Source: Ktedonobacter racemifer DSM 44963 (lineage in GTDB: Bacteria > Chloroflexota > Ktedonobacteria > Ktedonobacterales > Ktedonobacteraceae). From it: DNA of 64,000 bases. Below, piece by piece: positions 42,213-50,199 of this stretch. Where the stretch lies: positions 1,860,001 to 1,924,000 of the forward strand of contig NZ_ADVG01000004.1 in the NCBI RefSeq assembly GCF_000178855.1. Direction: 5' to 3'. The translations under genes were made by a program, and so were the position numbers. The notes beneath the pieces are model-generated. The model ran no database searches. It worked only from the letters and a program-made list of their open reading frames with translations, and was not told the origin of the DNA. How positions within the stretch are numbered: position 1 is the stretch's first letter; the number at the start of each line of letters is the position of its first letter.

Positions 42213-43964
42213 GTGGTGAGTTTTCGACCCTTTACGCGTTACTTTAGCTTGCTTGCACGCTATCTTAAGCCCCAATGGGGAAAAGTCTTGCTTATGTCAG
42301 CTCTACTGCTCATTAGCATTGGCCTACAACTCTACAACCCAAAGGTGCTGGGCGACTTTATCAATGCGACGTTACAGCAAGGAATCGGGAAGGGGCTTGT
42401 CTGGCTAGCGTTGCTGTACCTGCTTGTCTCATTTCTCAACCAAGGGGCTTCGGTTGTTTCAGAGTATCTGTGCGAGAAGGTGGCCTGGACGGCGACCAAT
42501 GAGCTGCGCGCCGATCTGCTGGCGCATGTTTTGACGCTTGACCAGACTTTTCATAAACAGCATACCCAGGGTGAACTGCTTGAGCGTATAGACGGAGATG
42601 TCAACGATCTCTCGAACTTCTTCTCGAAGTTTTTGGTGCATATGCTCTTCCATCTCCTGCTGCTGTTGGGGATGCTGGTCGTGTTGGCCTCTATCGATTG
42701 GCGCCTGGGCGCTAGCATGGGTGGCTACTGCCTGCTGGTCGTGGTGGCCTTGACCTGGATGCGGCGCCCCACGGTTGCACGCTGGATGGTCGCCCGGCAG
42801 GCCAGCGCGGAGTTCTTCGGCTTCCTGGGTGAGTCCCTGGCGGCGACGGAGGATATCCGCGCCAATGGCGGCATGAGCTACGTATGGCGGCACTTCTATA
42901 ACCGCTTCTATCGCTGGTACGCCACCACCTCTCATGCTGGCTGGTCTGGTGCCTCGCCCTGGATTATCTCTCAGGCGCTCTTCGCCCTGGGGCGGGTCCT
43001 GGGCCTGGTCCTGGGTGCCTATCTCTGGAGTATAGGGCTGGCCTCGCCCGGCACAGTCTACCTGATTTTTGTCTATAGCTCCCTGCTGATGCAGCCCCTG
43101 GACCAGGTGCAGTGGCAACTTCAGAGTCTTAATCAATCCGAATCCTGCATTCGACGTATTGAGGGGCTATTCGCGACGCGCACGGCTATCCAGGATGGAC
43201 CCGGAGCAAAGCCCGCAATGGGAGCACTTTCGGTAACGTTCGAGCATGTCGCCTTTGGCTATAGCGCGGATGAGCCAGTGCTCAAGGACATGACGTTCCA
43301 CTTGCCAGCCGGGCATGTCCTGGGCATTGTGGGGCGTACTGGCGGCGGCAAAACGACGATTACGCGCCTGCTCTTTCGTATGTACGATCCACAATCCGGC
43401 ACTATTCGCCTGAACGAGGTTCCGCTCACTGACATGCGTTTGAACGAGTTGCGCCAGCGTATCAGCTTGATCACGCAGGATGTACAGCTATTCAATACCA
43501 CGGTTCGCGATAACCTGACCTTCTTCAGGCGAGACATCACGGACGAGCATATTCGCTTGGTCCTGGAAGAGATCGGTCTCCTGCCCTGGTATGCCTCCTT
43601 GCCCCAGGGGCTGGAGACCATGCTGGGTACGGGTGGCGAGGGGCTTTCGGCTGGCGAGGCGCAGTTGCTGGCTTTCGCGCGCGTGTTCCTGACTAAACCA
43701 GACATTGTGGTGCTCGACGAGGCCTCTTCACGCCTGGATCCTCTTACCGAGAGGCTTATGGGGCAGGCCATGGGCAAGCTTTTTGCCAATCGGACTGGTA
43801 TCATCATCGCGCACCGCCTGGAGACGCTTCAACACGTGGACGATATTCTTGTTATTGATAATGGCGAGGTTCTGGAGGCGGGCTCACGGGCTGAACTGGC
43901 TCAGAATCCAGGCTCGCATTTCGCACGCTTGCTACAGCATGTTGATGGAGCGATCTACGCATGA
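42213..43964 (+). CDS. ABC exporter half-transporter A, 583 aa
   Basis: Fused membrane domain (six spans, about 15-310) and ATPase domain (about 340-575). Walker A is GRTGGGKTT, the Q-loop lies in SLITQDVQLF, Walker B is IVVLDEASSRLD with the catalytic glutamate intact, and the H-loop is in IIAHRLE. The signature is LSAGEAQ rather than LSGGQ. The start is GTG at 42213 with AGGAAAGGA upstream. Its stop overlaps the ATG of the next gene (ATGA), so the two are made together as a heterodimer. Type IV exporters of this kind expel drugs or lipopeptides; the neighbouring nucleotidyltransferase supports an antibiotic-resistance role. Confidence 0.92.
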   Translation: MVSFRPFTRYFSLLARYLKPQWGKVLLMSALLLISIGLQLYNPKVLGDFINATLQQGIGKGLVWLALLYLLVSFLNQGASVVSEYLCEKVAWTATNELRADLLAHVLTLDQTFHKQHTQGELLERIDGDVNDLSNFFSKFLVHMLFHLLLLLGMLVVLASIDWRLGASMGGYCLLVVVALTWMRRPTVARWMVARQASAEFFGFLGESLAATEDIRANGGMSYVWRHFYNRFYRWYATTSHAGWSGASPWIISQALFALGRVLGLVLGAYLWSIGLASPGTVYLIFVYSSLLMQPLDQVQWQLQSLNQSESCIRRIEGLFATRTAIQDGPGAKPAMGALSVTFEHVAFGYSADEPVLKDMTFHLPAGHVLGIVGRTGGGKTTITRLLFRMYDPQSGTIRLNEVPLTDMRLNELRQRISLITQDVQLFNTTVRDNLTFFRRDITDEHIRLVLEEIGLLPWYASLPQGLETMLGTGGEGLSAGEAQLLAFARVFLTKPDIVVLDEASSRLDPLTERLMGQAMGKLFANRTGIIIAHRLETLQHVDDILVIDNGEVLEAGSRAELAQNPGSHFARLLQHVDGAIYA

Positions 43965-45727
43965 AGACATATACAATGCTCGCAGCCTTAACGCGCTATC
44001 GCCTTTTTTACAAGCTCAGGGCAGTGGTCGGTTCCTTTATCTCCCATGCCTCAACGGTGATCTCTGGCCTGCTGCTCCAGCGACTCTTTGATACACTTTA
44101 CCAGCGGCCTCACTTCGATCTCGCACTGAGCCTGCTCCTGGTGGCTCTCTTTGCGCTTATTCTGACGCAGATGGCGATTCAATTTATCGGCTTCGATAAC
44201 ACCTTGAAGGAGCATTATCCCGTGCGTGGCCTGCTCTGCCGCAATGTCGTCGCGCAGATCTTCCGGCTACCAGGAGCGCGGGCCCTCAATGTTTCGCCAG
44301 GCGAGGCGCTCAATACTCTGCGTGACGATACGGAGACCGTTGCATATGCGCCGAGTATTAGCCTACTTGGAGCCTGGCTCTTCGCCATCGTGGCCATCGT
44401 CATTCTCCTGCGCATAGACGCGCTGATTACCCTGCTGGTTCTTGTGCCGCTTGCGCTCGTCATCGTCGTTGCCCAAGCCTTGATAAAGAGGGTGGAGAAG
44501 TATCGCGAGGCCAGCCGCAGCGCCACCGGGAAGGTCACGGGTATGATTGGCGAGATTCTGGGAGCGACGCAGGCCATTCAGGTCGCGGGAGCTGAGCGCT
44601 CCGTTATCGCGCACTTCCGCCAGCTTAATGGCCTGCGCCTGGCGCAGATGTTGCGTGAGCGCCTACAAAATGACTCTATTAACGCCGTGCTTGGCAACGT
44701 GGTTGGCCTGGGAACGGGACTGGTCCTCTTTCTCGCAGCCCTTAACGCTCGTGCGGCTCACCTGACCATCGGTGATATCACGCTCTTTATCTTTTACATC
44801 GACTATATCGGGGGCACTATATCAGGAATCGGGGCCGACATGGGCAATCTTGCGCAGGTTAGAGTCTCCTTTGGGCGCCTGCTGGCCTTAATGCAGGGGC
44901 AGGAGCACAGGCTAGTCGAGCCTCACCCGGTCTCACTGAAGAAGGGACCAGTATCAATCAATGAAACAACGATAAACTCTCTTCAGGAGAGGCTGGAGCA
45001 TCTTACGGCCACCGACCTTGCCTATCACCATCCCGGAGGATCGGGAATCGAGGGCATCGAGCTAAGCCTCCGGCGCGGAACGCTCACCGCGATTGTCGGT
45101 CGCGTTGGCTCGGGTAAGACGACCCTGGTGCGCACGTTACTGGGCCAGTTGCCCAGAGAGCGGGGCGAGATTCAGTGGAATGGGAAGCTGGTAGCAGACG
45201 CGGCTACCTTCTTTGTTCCGCCACGCTCAGCCTACACGCCGCAGATTCCTCACCTCTTTAGCGACACCTTGCAGGCCAATATCCTGCTTGGACAGGCCGA
45301 GGAGCAGGTGGATATCCAGGCGGCACTCTATCAAGCTGTGCTGGACCGCGACGTCGCGGGCTTCCCCGAGGGTGTGGGGACAGAGATCGGCACACGTGGC
45401 ATGAAGCTCTCAGGAGGGCAGGCCCAGCGTACCGCCGCTGCGCGTATGCTAGCGCGCCCAGCACAGCTGCACGTCCTGGATGATCTCTCCAGCGCCCTGG
45501 ATGTCGAGACCGAGAGCCTGCTCTGGCAGAGACTCTTCGCCCGGCGCGAGCAGACCTATCTTGTCGTCACCCATCGCCGGGCAGTCCTGCACCGTGCCGA
45601 CCACATCCTCGTGCTCAAAGACGGCCAGCTAGAGGCCCAGGGTACTCTGGCCTATCTGCTAGAGCATTCCAATGAGATGCGTGCCCTCTGGCATGAAGAG
45701 CAAGAAGAGAAAGTTGAGGTAAATTAG
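43961..45727 (+). CDS. ABC exporter half-transporter B, 588 aa
   Basis: Partner of the preceding gene with the same layout: membrane domain about 15-310, ATPase about 350-580. Walker A GRVGSGKTT and the signature LSGGQAQR are standard, but Walker B reads LHVLDDLSSALD, with Asp in place of the catalytic Glu. Because each site is built from Walker A/B of one subunit and the signature of the other, the pair has one site formed by A's Walker motifs with a canonical signature and one site doubly changed. This is the asymmetry known from heterodimeric exporters such as BmrCD and TM287/288. It overlaps the upstream gene by 4 nt. Confidence 0.92.
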   Translation: MKTYTMLAALTRYRLFYKLRAVVGSFISHASTVISGLLLQRLFDTLYQRPHFDLALSLLLVALFALILTQMAIQFIGFDNTLKEHYPVRGLLCRNVVAQIFRLPGARALNVSPGEALNTLRDDTETVAYAPSISLLGAWLFAIVAIVILLRIDALITLLVLVPLALVIVVAQALIKRVEKYREASRSATGKVTGMIGEILGATQAIQVAGAERSVIAHFRQLNGLRLAQMLRERLQNDSINAVLGNVVGLGTGLVLFLAALNARAAHLTIGDITLFIFYIDYIGGTISGIGADMGNLAQVRVSFGRLLALMQGQEHRLVEPHPVSLKKGPVSINETTINSLQERLEHLTATDLAYHHPGGSGIEGIELSLRRGTLTAIVGRVGSGKTTLVRTLLGQLPRERGEIQWNGKLVADAATFFVPPRSAYTPQIPHLFSDTLQANILLGQAEEQVDIQAALYQAVLDRDVAGFPEGVGTEIGTRGMKLSGGQAQRTAAARMLARPAQLHVLDDLSSALDVETESLLWQRLFARREQTYLVVTHRRAVLHRADHILVLKDGQLEAQGTLAYLLEHSNEMRALWHEEQEEKVEVN

Positions 45728-45775
45728 ATAGCTATGGAAGCATATGAAAGTTTTGGACAAAAAAGCCATGTGATA

Positions 45776-46273
45776 ATGAGTGGAGAGGCTGTTGTTGAGC
45801 TCATGCGGCTCTGTGAGCAGAATGGTATTGAGGTATTCGTTGATGGTGGCTGGGGTGTCGATGCGCTTTTGGGGAGACAAACGCGCCCACACGCGGACTT
45901 AGACATTGCTCTCCAGCACAAGGATGTCCCAAAACTTCGCGCGCTGCTTGAGGCACGCGGTTATAAAGATGTGCCTCGTGATGATACCAGGGATTGTAAC
46001 TTTGTGATGGGCGATGACAGGGGACATGAGGTAGATTTCCACTCTTACACCTTTGATGCTCACGGAAAGCTTGTCTTTGGCCTGGAGTATCCGTTGGCTT
46101 CCTTGACTGGCACCGGGTCCATACAGGGATACTCAGTGAAGTGTATCTCACCTGAATGGATGGTGAAGTTCCATTCAGGCTATGAACTAGATGAAGATGA
46201 CTATCATGACGTTTTGGCGCTCTGTGAACAATTTGGCATTGCCCTGCCAGCCGAGTACGAGCGATTTACATGA
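45776..46273 (+). CDS. LnuA/ANT(2'')-like nucleotidyltransferase, about 165 aa
   Basis: Small antibiotic-type nucleotidyltransferase. The core VDGGWGVDALLGRQTRPHAD-LDIAL contains the conserved Gly-Trp-Gly and the metal-binding aspartates of lincosamide and aminoglycoside nucleotidyltransferases. HEVDFHSYTF supplies the third acidic position. The family usually starts a few residues before the first helix, so the ATG at 45776 (MSGEAVVELM) fits better than the one at 45734, which lacks a ribosome-binding site and adds 14 odd residues. It lies 48 bp after the exporter genes on the same strand, probably in one transcript. Substrate could be a lincosamide or aminoglycoside. Confidence 0.82.
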   Translation: MSGEAVVELMRLCEQNGIEVFVDGGWGVDALLGRQTRPHADLDIALQHKDVPKLRALLEARGYKDVPRDDTRDCNFVMGDDRGHEVDFHSYTFDAHGKLVFGLEYPLASLTGTGSIQGYSVKCISPEWMVKFHSGYELDEDDYHDVLALCEQFGIALPAEYERFT

Positions 46274-46282
46274 GATGAGGCG

Positions 46283-46392
46283 AACAACTCTATCTCTTAG
46301 GCCCAGGCGCGTGGCAACGGCATCGATCCAGTGCTGGCCACGCGGGCCTACGGAGCAGATTTCGTGCTGGACCTCCCCGGCGTCATGTGTAG
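46283..46392 (-). pseudogene. Tiny relic of an N-acyl-D-amino-acid deacylase gene
   Basis: Read leftward, RGQHWIDAVATRLGLRDR joins two pieces that are about 100 residues apart in the intact deacylase at 50196-51839 (MRGQHWIDAVIDLL and AVAARLGLRDRG). The DNA matches over roughly 25 bp at each piece. This is a paralogue reduced to a few dozen codons by internal deletion. Confidence 0.6.
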
Positions 46393-46758
46393 TGATGAAA
46401 ACATAGCATAAACTCTTCAATATATGATGTCGCGAAATTGTCGCGAAATTGTATATAGTTAGTCACATTATTAGATTGTAATATCCTGATCGATGATGTT
46501 ATAGTAAATATTAATGATATATTTATGCTGTCCAATATCATAATTGCCCTCGAGTATGGACAAACTCTTGCCTTTACAGAAAAAACCTCAAAGAGCATTC
46601 TGTGCTGCTGTGTAGGTACCCCCTTCATCTTTTTGGAAAAGAATGCGCTCGCAACCCATTCTGTGCCTGAGCATCAGCAAACCAGGGAAACATAGTTGTT
46701 TGAACTGGTAAGAGCTGTTTGCCCTTGCGCACACTTTACATACATAGTCGCGTCATTC
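46393..46758. other. 366-bp AT-rich gap
   Basis: Contains the tandem 12-mer GTCGCGAAATT (two copies near 46430-46453) and long AT-rich tracts. No gene recognised. The downstream end holds the promoter of the sugar importer operon. Confidence 0.4.
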
Positions 46759-46780
46759 TTGTTAACTGAGTAGTTAACAA
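46759..46780. promoter_or_regulatory. 22-bp perfect palindrome, operator of the sugar importer
   Basis: TTGTTAACT-GAGT-AGTTAACAA is symmetrical on both sides of a 4-nt centre. It lies 16 bp before the first permease start and just upstream of its AAGGAGG, so a bound repressor would block transcription or initiation. The form suits a ROK/XylR- or LacI-type repressor; no such gene is next to it. Confidence 0.7.
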
Positions 46781-46796
46781 AATGTAAGGAGGCAAG

Positions 46797-47702
46797 ATGA
46801 TGATTGCACGAACGAAATGGACATCGCAAGATGTTTCTCAATTGCGCAAGGGGCTGCTCTTTATCAGTCCCTGGCTCATTGGTTTCCTCGTCTTTGTGCT
46901 TTATCCACTGATCTACTCGTTGGTCATGAGCTTTGCGCGTTACTCTGGATTGCAGCCACCCGTCTGGCTAGGCTGGCAGAACTACACGCGCCTGTTTACC
47001 GATCCCCTGGTCTGGAAATCCGTTGATAATACCGTGTTTTACGCGATTAGAGCAGTACCCATAGGCCTTATCATTGGTCTGCTACTGGCCCTGGCGATGA
47101 GCCGCGTGGTAAAAGAGGTATCAGTGTATCGCACGGCATTATATTTGCCATCATTGATTCCTGTTTTTGCGATGTCGTTCATATTTATTGTCCTGATCAA
47201 TCCTCAATATGGCATCGTCAACGAGTTCCTGGGCCTTTTTGGTGTTCCCAACACAAACTATCTGGGAGATCCGACGGGAGCCAAAAACGTCATTGTAGCT
47301 CTGGCCCAGCTAGGAGCGGGAAATACGGCCCTGATCTTCCTTGCCGGGCTGAATAGTATTCCGCAGACGCTCTATGAAGCTGCACGCATTGATGGCGCCA
47401 ACCGGTTGACGTCGTTTCTGCGTGTTACTTTCCCTCTTCTTTCTCCAGTTATCCTCTTCAACCTGATTACAGGCATCAGTAGCGGCCTCCAGGTCTTTAC
47501 ACCAGCCTATATTATGACAAATGGCGGCCCAGACAACGGCACCCTCTTTTACATGTACTACATGTACAAAAATGCCTTCAGCTATGCCCAGCTAGGCTAT
47601 GCGTGTGCCCTCTCAGTTGTGCTTTTCCTCGCTGGTCTCTTGCTGGCGGTGATTGTTTATACAATCTCCCAGCGCTTCGTAAACTACGAAATTGTGAGTT
47701 AA
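46797..47702 (+). CDS. Carbohydrate ABC transporter permease (MalF/UgpA-like), 301 aa
   Basis: Six membrane spans in the MalF-type order. The cytoplasmic EAA loop (TLYEAARIDGANRLTSFLRVTFPLL) binds the ATPase. Two ATG codons occur in tandem at 46797 and 46800, and AAGGAGG lies 7 nt upstream. It is the first gene of an operon with a second permease and a binding protein, behind a strong palindromic operator. No ATPase is encoded nearby, so a shared MsiK-type ATPase must serve it, as in many CUT1 importers. Confidence 0.92.
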   Translation: MMIARTKWTSQDVSQLRKGLLFISPWLIGFLVFVLYPLIYSLVMSFARYSGLQPPVWLGWQNYTRLFTDPLVWKSVDNTVFYAIRAVPIGLIIGLLLALAMSRVVKEVSVYRTALYLPSLIPVFAMSFIFIVLINPQYGIVNEFLGLFGVPNTNYLGDPTGAKNVIVALAQLGAGNTALIFLAGLNSIPQTLYEAARIDGANRLTSFLRVTFPLLSPVILFNLITGISSGLQVFTPAYIMTNGGPDNGTLFYMYYMYKNAFSYAQLGYACALSVVLFLAGLLLAVIVYTISQRFVNYEIVS

Positions 47703-47822
47703 CTCCGAGAACCTGAGACAATCGTTGTCTGATGAGATAGTGTCGACTTTCCAGTTCGTAAAGCTGGTCTATAAGACCGGTGGAATAGAGGAACTGTTGT
47801 CACCCAGGAGGAGAAAGAATTT

Positions 47823-48719
47823 ATGAAGGCTGCTCTGAATCCAGCAAACTTTGCCGAGCGGGAGCGTGCTATTGCCCAGCGGAAACGACTGATTGCCACG
47901 CGCAAGCTAATTGATAAAAGTTTAACGCGCGTCTTCCTGATTGTCATGTCGGTCATCTTCTTGATACCGCTCTACTGGATGATTGTGACGGCACTCAAAT
48001 CAAATCCAGAATTGGCGCAAATTCCCCCCACCATCATCCCTCAAAGCTGGGAGTGGGATAACTTCGTGAAGGCTTTTCAGACCATCCCCTTTGCGAGCTA
48101 CTTCCTGAACTCGATCCTGATTACAGCTCTGACGGTAATAGGAGCCCTGGTATCAAATCTGATTGTGGCCTATGGCTTTTCCTGTATCGAATGGCCGGGG
48201 CGCAACCTGGTATTTTACCTGGTCCTGGCAACCATCTTTATTCCTTTCCCGCTGGCGATCATTCCGCAGTTTGATATGTTTGCCTGGTTGCATTGGATTA
48301 ACACCTACCTGCCCCTTGTCGTACCATCGTTCTTTGCAAGCGCTTTCTACACCTTTATGTTGCGCCAATTTCTGCTCCAGATTCCACGTGACCTGTTGGA
48401 TGCGGCACGGATCGATGGGGCCAGCGAATGGCGTATCCTCTGGCAAGTTGTTGCGCCGATGGCCAGGCCCGCCCTGGCGGCTGTAGCGATCTTTGCTGCC
48501 ATCGGAGCATGGAACGATTTCATGGGACCGCTGATCTATCTGCAGGACGACACATTGCAAACGCTCTCCATTGGTTTACAGGCCTTTCGCTCGACGCATG
48601 ATATTCAGTTCAATCTCTTGATGGCGGCCTCAGTTATGGTGATCGTGCCTGTTACGCTACTCTTCTTTGTCTTTCAGCGTTTCTTCATCCGTGGTGTAAC
48701 GCTGGGCAGTATTCGCTAG
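47823..48719 (+). CDS. Carbohydrate ABC transporter permease (MalG/UgpE-like), 298 aa
   Basis: Six membrane spans after a basic 35-residue N-terminus. The EAA loop is LLDAARIDGASEWRILWQVVAP, and the family's LRQFLLQIP precedes it. AGGAGGAG lies ahead of the ATG at 47823. It is 120 bp after the first permease, in the CUT1 gene order permease-permease-binding protein, and forms the channel with that subunit. Confidence 0.92.
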   Translation: MKAALNPANFAERERAIAQRKRLIATRKLIDKSLTRVFLIVMSVIFLIPLYWMIVTALKSNPELAQIPPTIIPQSWEWDNFVKAFQTIPFASYFLNSILITALTVIGALVSNLIVAYGFSCIEWPGRNLVFYLVLATIFIPFPLAIIPQFDMFAWLHWINTYLPLVVPSFFASAFYTFMLRQFLLQIPRDLLDAARIDGASEWRILWQVVAPMARPALAAVAIFAAIGAWNDFMGPLIYLQDDTLQTLSIGLQAFRSTHDIQFNLLMAASVMVIVPVTLLFFVFQRFFIRGVTLGSIR

Positions 48720-48768
48720 TGCGTCAGAGATGACCTTCCCCGAAAATTGAGCGAAAAGGAGTCAAACA

Positions 48769-50109
48769 ATGGTTGTCCAGCGATATATGCTCAAGGCAGG
48801 AGCGTCCCTTCTGTTGCTGCTCCTGTTCTCCGTGGCTATTTCAGCGTGTGGATTTGGGCAGAGCGATTCCCATGAAGTAGTTTTCTGGACTTCAGTCAAT
48901 GACGACATTGACATCTCAGCCGAGAATCAGATTGTAGCGGCCTTTGAGAAGGAAAATCCCGACTTACATGTGCGTATTGTGAGCAAGCCATCGCCGTCAA
49001 CTGGCGATGCGACAGCGCTCATCACGTCGGTACGCGGAGGCACACCGCCAGATGTGTACCTGGTGGATCGCTTCACCGTCAGCCAGTACGCGGCTATTGG
49101 TCTGCTAACGGACATCCAGCCATTTGTGAAGCAGGATGGAGGAACGCTGGGGAATAACTACCTTCCGTTTGCCTGGAAGGAGGCCTCATATCGAGGCGAT
49201 TCCTATGGTCTCCCCATGGATACCGATGCGCGTGGCATGTACTATAACAAGGATTTGTTGCGGCAAGCGGGAATTGATCCAGGTCTTTTTGACCCCTCGC
49301 ATGGCCCCATGACGGTTGACGAGGTGATGAGTATTGCCAGGAAGATGGATAAAACGGACGCGAAGGGAAACTATACCGAGCTAGGCCTGATCCCCTGGTC
49401 GGGTCAGGGGTTCCACGCTACCTGGGGCCTGGATTTCTCGGCCAAGTTCTTCAACGATAAGACGTGCCAGGTGACACCAACCGAGCCAGGTTTCGAAACG
49501 GCGTTCAGGTATTTTCAGCAATGGTCCAGAGAGTTGGATTATAACAAGGTTGATACGTTTTTAGCTACCTATCAGCCACCCAATGCGCCCCCCAGCCAGA
49601 CGCCACTGTTTACCGGTCACCTGGGCATGTCGGTTGATGGCAACTGGACACTATCAAGCATTCAGCAGTACGCTCCCAAGCTGAATTATGGCATCACTTA
49701 CTTGCCGGTGCTACATAAAGGAGATGCCCCCTTTACCTGGTCGGGAGGCTTCTCGCTGGTGATGCCACAGGGCGCGCATAACACAGGCGCCGGATGGAAG
49801 TTCATGAAATTTATGACGGGTCCAGAGGGGCAGGCCATCTACACAAAAGTAACAAGCCATCTCCCTACCTGGCAGACCTTGTTGCAGGATGATAAGCTCA
49901 TTCAAGGTAATCAGCGCTTCTTCGCTGGCATGATGAAATTTTCTGAGAGCCGCCCACCACTTCCGATAGGGGCTCAATACTCGGATGCAATGGATGCGGC
50001 ACAGTCTTCGATCCTGTTAGGAACGTCGACGGTTGATCAAGCGTTGCAGCAGGTATACCAGCGTTTGCAGCCGCAGATGGACCAATATTGCCCTTTCAAA
50101 CTGGATTAG
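48769..50109 (+). CDS. Extracellular carbohydrate-binding lipoprotein (CUT1), 446 aa
   Basis: The signal peptide ends in a lipobox ISAC-G at about residue 27, so the protein is lipid-anchored outside the membrane. The mature part is a type 1 solute-binding fold: VVFWTSVNDD opens it, SVRGGTPPDVYLVDR and FTGHLGMSVDGNW follow, and WSGGFSLVMPQGA lies near the hinge. AAAAGGAG precedes the ATG. As third gene of the operon it delivers an unknown sugar, sugar alcohol or glycerol phosphodiester to the two permeases. A strong hairpin at 50141 ends the operon. Confidence 0.92.
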   Translation: MVVQRYMLKAGASLLLLLLFSVAISACGFGQSDSHEVVFWTSVNDDIDISAENQIVAAFEKENPDLHVRIVSKPSPSTGDATALITSVRGGTPPDVYLVDRFTVSQYAAIGLLTDIQPFVKQDGGTLGNNYLPFAWKEASYRGDSYGLPMDTDARGMYYNKDLLRQAGIDPGLFDPSHGPMTVDEVMSIARKMDKTDAKGNYTELGLIPWSGQGFHATWGLDFSAKFFNDKTCQVTPTEPGFETAFRYFQQWSRELDYNKVDTFLATYQPPNAPPSQTPLFTGHLGMSVDGNWTLSSIQQYAPKLNYGITYLPVLHKGDAPFTWSGGFSLVMPQGAHNTGAGWKFMKFMTGPEGQAIYTKVTSHLPTWQTLLQDDKLIQGNQRFFAGMMKFSESRPPLPIGAQYSDAMDAAQSSILLGTSTVDQALQQVYQRLQPQMDQYCPFKLD

Positions 50110-50140
50110 ACTCGTCCCCAAGTCATGGAGTTACAGTAAA

Positions 50141-50199
50141 GTAGGGGATATGGAGCGTGCTGGCTGCCGCAGGCAGCCAGCACGCTCCATATCCCCTAC
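50141..50199. terminator. Perfect 28-bp-stem hairpin with 3-nt loop, bidirectional terminator
   Basis: Arms 50141-50168 and 50172-50199 are exact reverse complements around GCA; the outer end is GTAGGGGATATGG. The right arm covers the stop codon of the leftward deacylase. The hairpin fills the gap between two convergent genes and so can stop transcription from both sides. Confidence 0.85.
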
